Assembly: GCA_900554095.1 (NCBI GenBank)
Contig: USGC01000105.1
Coordinates: 1 to 6,326, forward strand
Reading direction: 5' to 3'
Length of the DNA stretch: 6,326 nucleotides
DNA from: an uncultured bacterium
GTDB taxonomy: Bacteria; Cyanobacteriota; Vampirovibrionia; Gastranaerophilales; Gastranaerophilaceae
Numbering within the stretch: position 1 is the first letter of the stretch; the number at the start of each line of letters is the position of its first letter. Under the pieces are notes generated by a model. That model saw only the letters and a program-made list of their open reading frames with translations, did no database searches and was not told the origin of the DNA. A program made the position numbers and the translations under genes. Below are positions 5,833 to 6,326 of this stretch, piece after piece.

Positions 5833-5860
5833 ATGATAAATACACTAAAATTAAAAACAA
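5833..5860 (-). promoter_or_regulatory. Weak candidate promoter for the retron operon
   Basis: On the minus strand TTGTTT (5860-5855) and TATCAT (5838-5833) are separated by 16 bases and lie about 36 bases before the PRTase ATG. The region is very AT-rich, so chance matches are expected. A perfect TATAAT at 5812-5807 is too close to the ATG to serve a leadered transcript. Confidence 0.3.
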
Positions 5861-5902
5861 AACATTTATATATTTATTAAACTACTTTTTACCTTCACAC
5901 AC

Positions 5903-6326
5903 TCACTCAATCTTATACATCTGCACTTTCTCAGCCATAGTTTCATATTCTTTGATGTCGGATTTATCAAAATCAAACCAAGTATTAGCATTTTTGAGGT
6001 TAACCAGCTTATCAAAAGGCTTTTGCAATTTGTAAATCAGTTTCTGCCCGTCCTGATAACATTCCGCAAGCATAAGACTAAGTAATTTATTTTCTTGAGT
6101 AGGATTCGCCTCTTTCATAATATCAGAAACATTTGCCGCAATATCCAAGACTTCATTAACAGTAATTTGGATATCTTTGCTTATATCCGCGTATTTTTCA
6201 GCCGTTCTTTGTAATTGTTCCCGTTTATTTGCAATATTGGCTTTTTCTTCCTGCCATTCCTCACGGGTAATATCGCAGTCGCCACCATACTTTCCTTGGG
6301 TAATAATGCGTACCAAATCTTCCAGA
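5903..6326 (-). CDS. C-terminal part of a putative large serine recombinase, N-terminus outside the window
   Basis: The frame is open from the window edge to the TGA at 5905-5903, giving about 140 residues. No ATG is suitable, and the codons upstream of the TTG at 6316 (Leu-Glu-Asp) continue the frame, so the gene almost certainly begins outside. The visible part is a charged, likely coiled-coil segment (TREEWQEEKANIANKREQLQRTAEKY, about 21-46). A helical stretch with NEVLDIAANVSDIMKEA follows, and then KLLSLMLAECYQDGQKLIYKLQKPFDKLVNL. The pattern 'LL..ml....dG.kl.Y.L+KPFD.L' resembles the ends of large serine recombinases, where the coiled coil follows a zinc-ribbon domain. The catalytic domain is not visible, so this is a resemblance and not a proof. 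It ends 106 bases upstream of the PRTase gene, on the same strand and with no obvious terminator between, so read-through into the retron is possible. Confidence 0.45.
   Translation of the reverse strand, partial: LEDLVRIITQGKYGGDCDITREEWQEEKANIANKREQLQRTAEKYADISKDIQITVNEVLDIAANVSDIMKEANPTQENKLLSLMLAECYQDGQKLIYKLQKPFDKLVNLKNANTWFDFDKSDIKEYETMAEKVQMYKIE

Noticed and set aside
6314..6316. TTG as the true start of the right-edge gene.
   Set aside because: The frame stays open to the window edge with sensible codons, so the gene is truncated rather than starting here.

Overview
The window is an AT-rich bacterial segment carrying eight protein-coding genes, and a probable complete retron operon fills its right half. 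The gene style is typical of Gram-negative bacteria: sigma70-like promoters, Shine-Dalgarno sequences of mixed strength and hairpin terminators. I cannot name the genus from sequence alone. An alphaproteobacterial or similar gut-type host is only a weak guess.

Left part (1-1120): a methylated-DNA--protein-cysteine methyltransferase (ogt type) runs leftwards off the window edge. Divergent from it is a small protein with two membrane spans, behind a good promoter. Middle part (1120-3360): a leftward gene encodes a coiled-coil protein with YD/MORN-like repeats. It is divergent from a rightward left-handed beta-helix acetyltransferase. A perfect 22-bp inverted repeat ends the acetyltransferase and also separates it from a convergent, unrecognised 190-residue protein that has its own strong promoter.

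Right part (3440-5860, all leftward): the transcription order is a phosphoribosyltransferase-fold (PRTase) protein, a winged-helix protein whose start overlaps the PRTase stop by 4 nt (ATGA), a non-coding RNA of about 213 nt bounded by complementary 18-nt ends (a1/a2), a retron-type reverse transcriptase (RT) with all key motifs including YADD, and a hairpin terminator with a U-rich tail. This is the architecture of a retron anti-phage system with PRTase and winged-helix accessory proteins. As I recall the retron classification, that matches type III. By analogy with characterised retrons, the RT would reverse-transcribe part of the ncRNA into msDNA; the RT, msDNA and winged-helix protein would hold the PRTase effector inactive until phage infection releases it.

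Far right (5903 to the edge): the C-terminal part of a protein that resembles the end of a large serine recombinase, which would place the retron beside a mobile-element integration gene. The retron is visibly more AT-rich than the ogt end (11 of 60 G+C at 4681-4740 against 33 of 60 at 61-120), consistent with horizontal acquisition.
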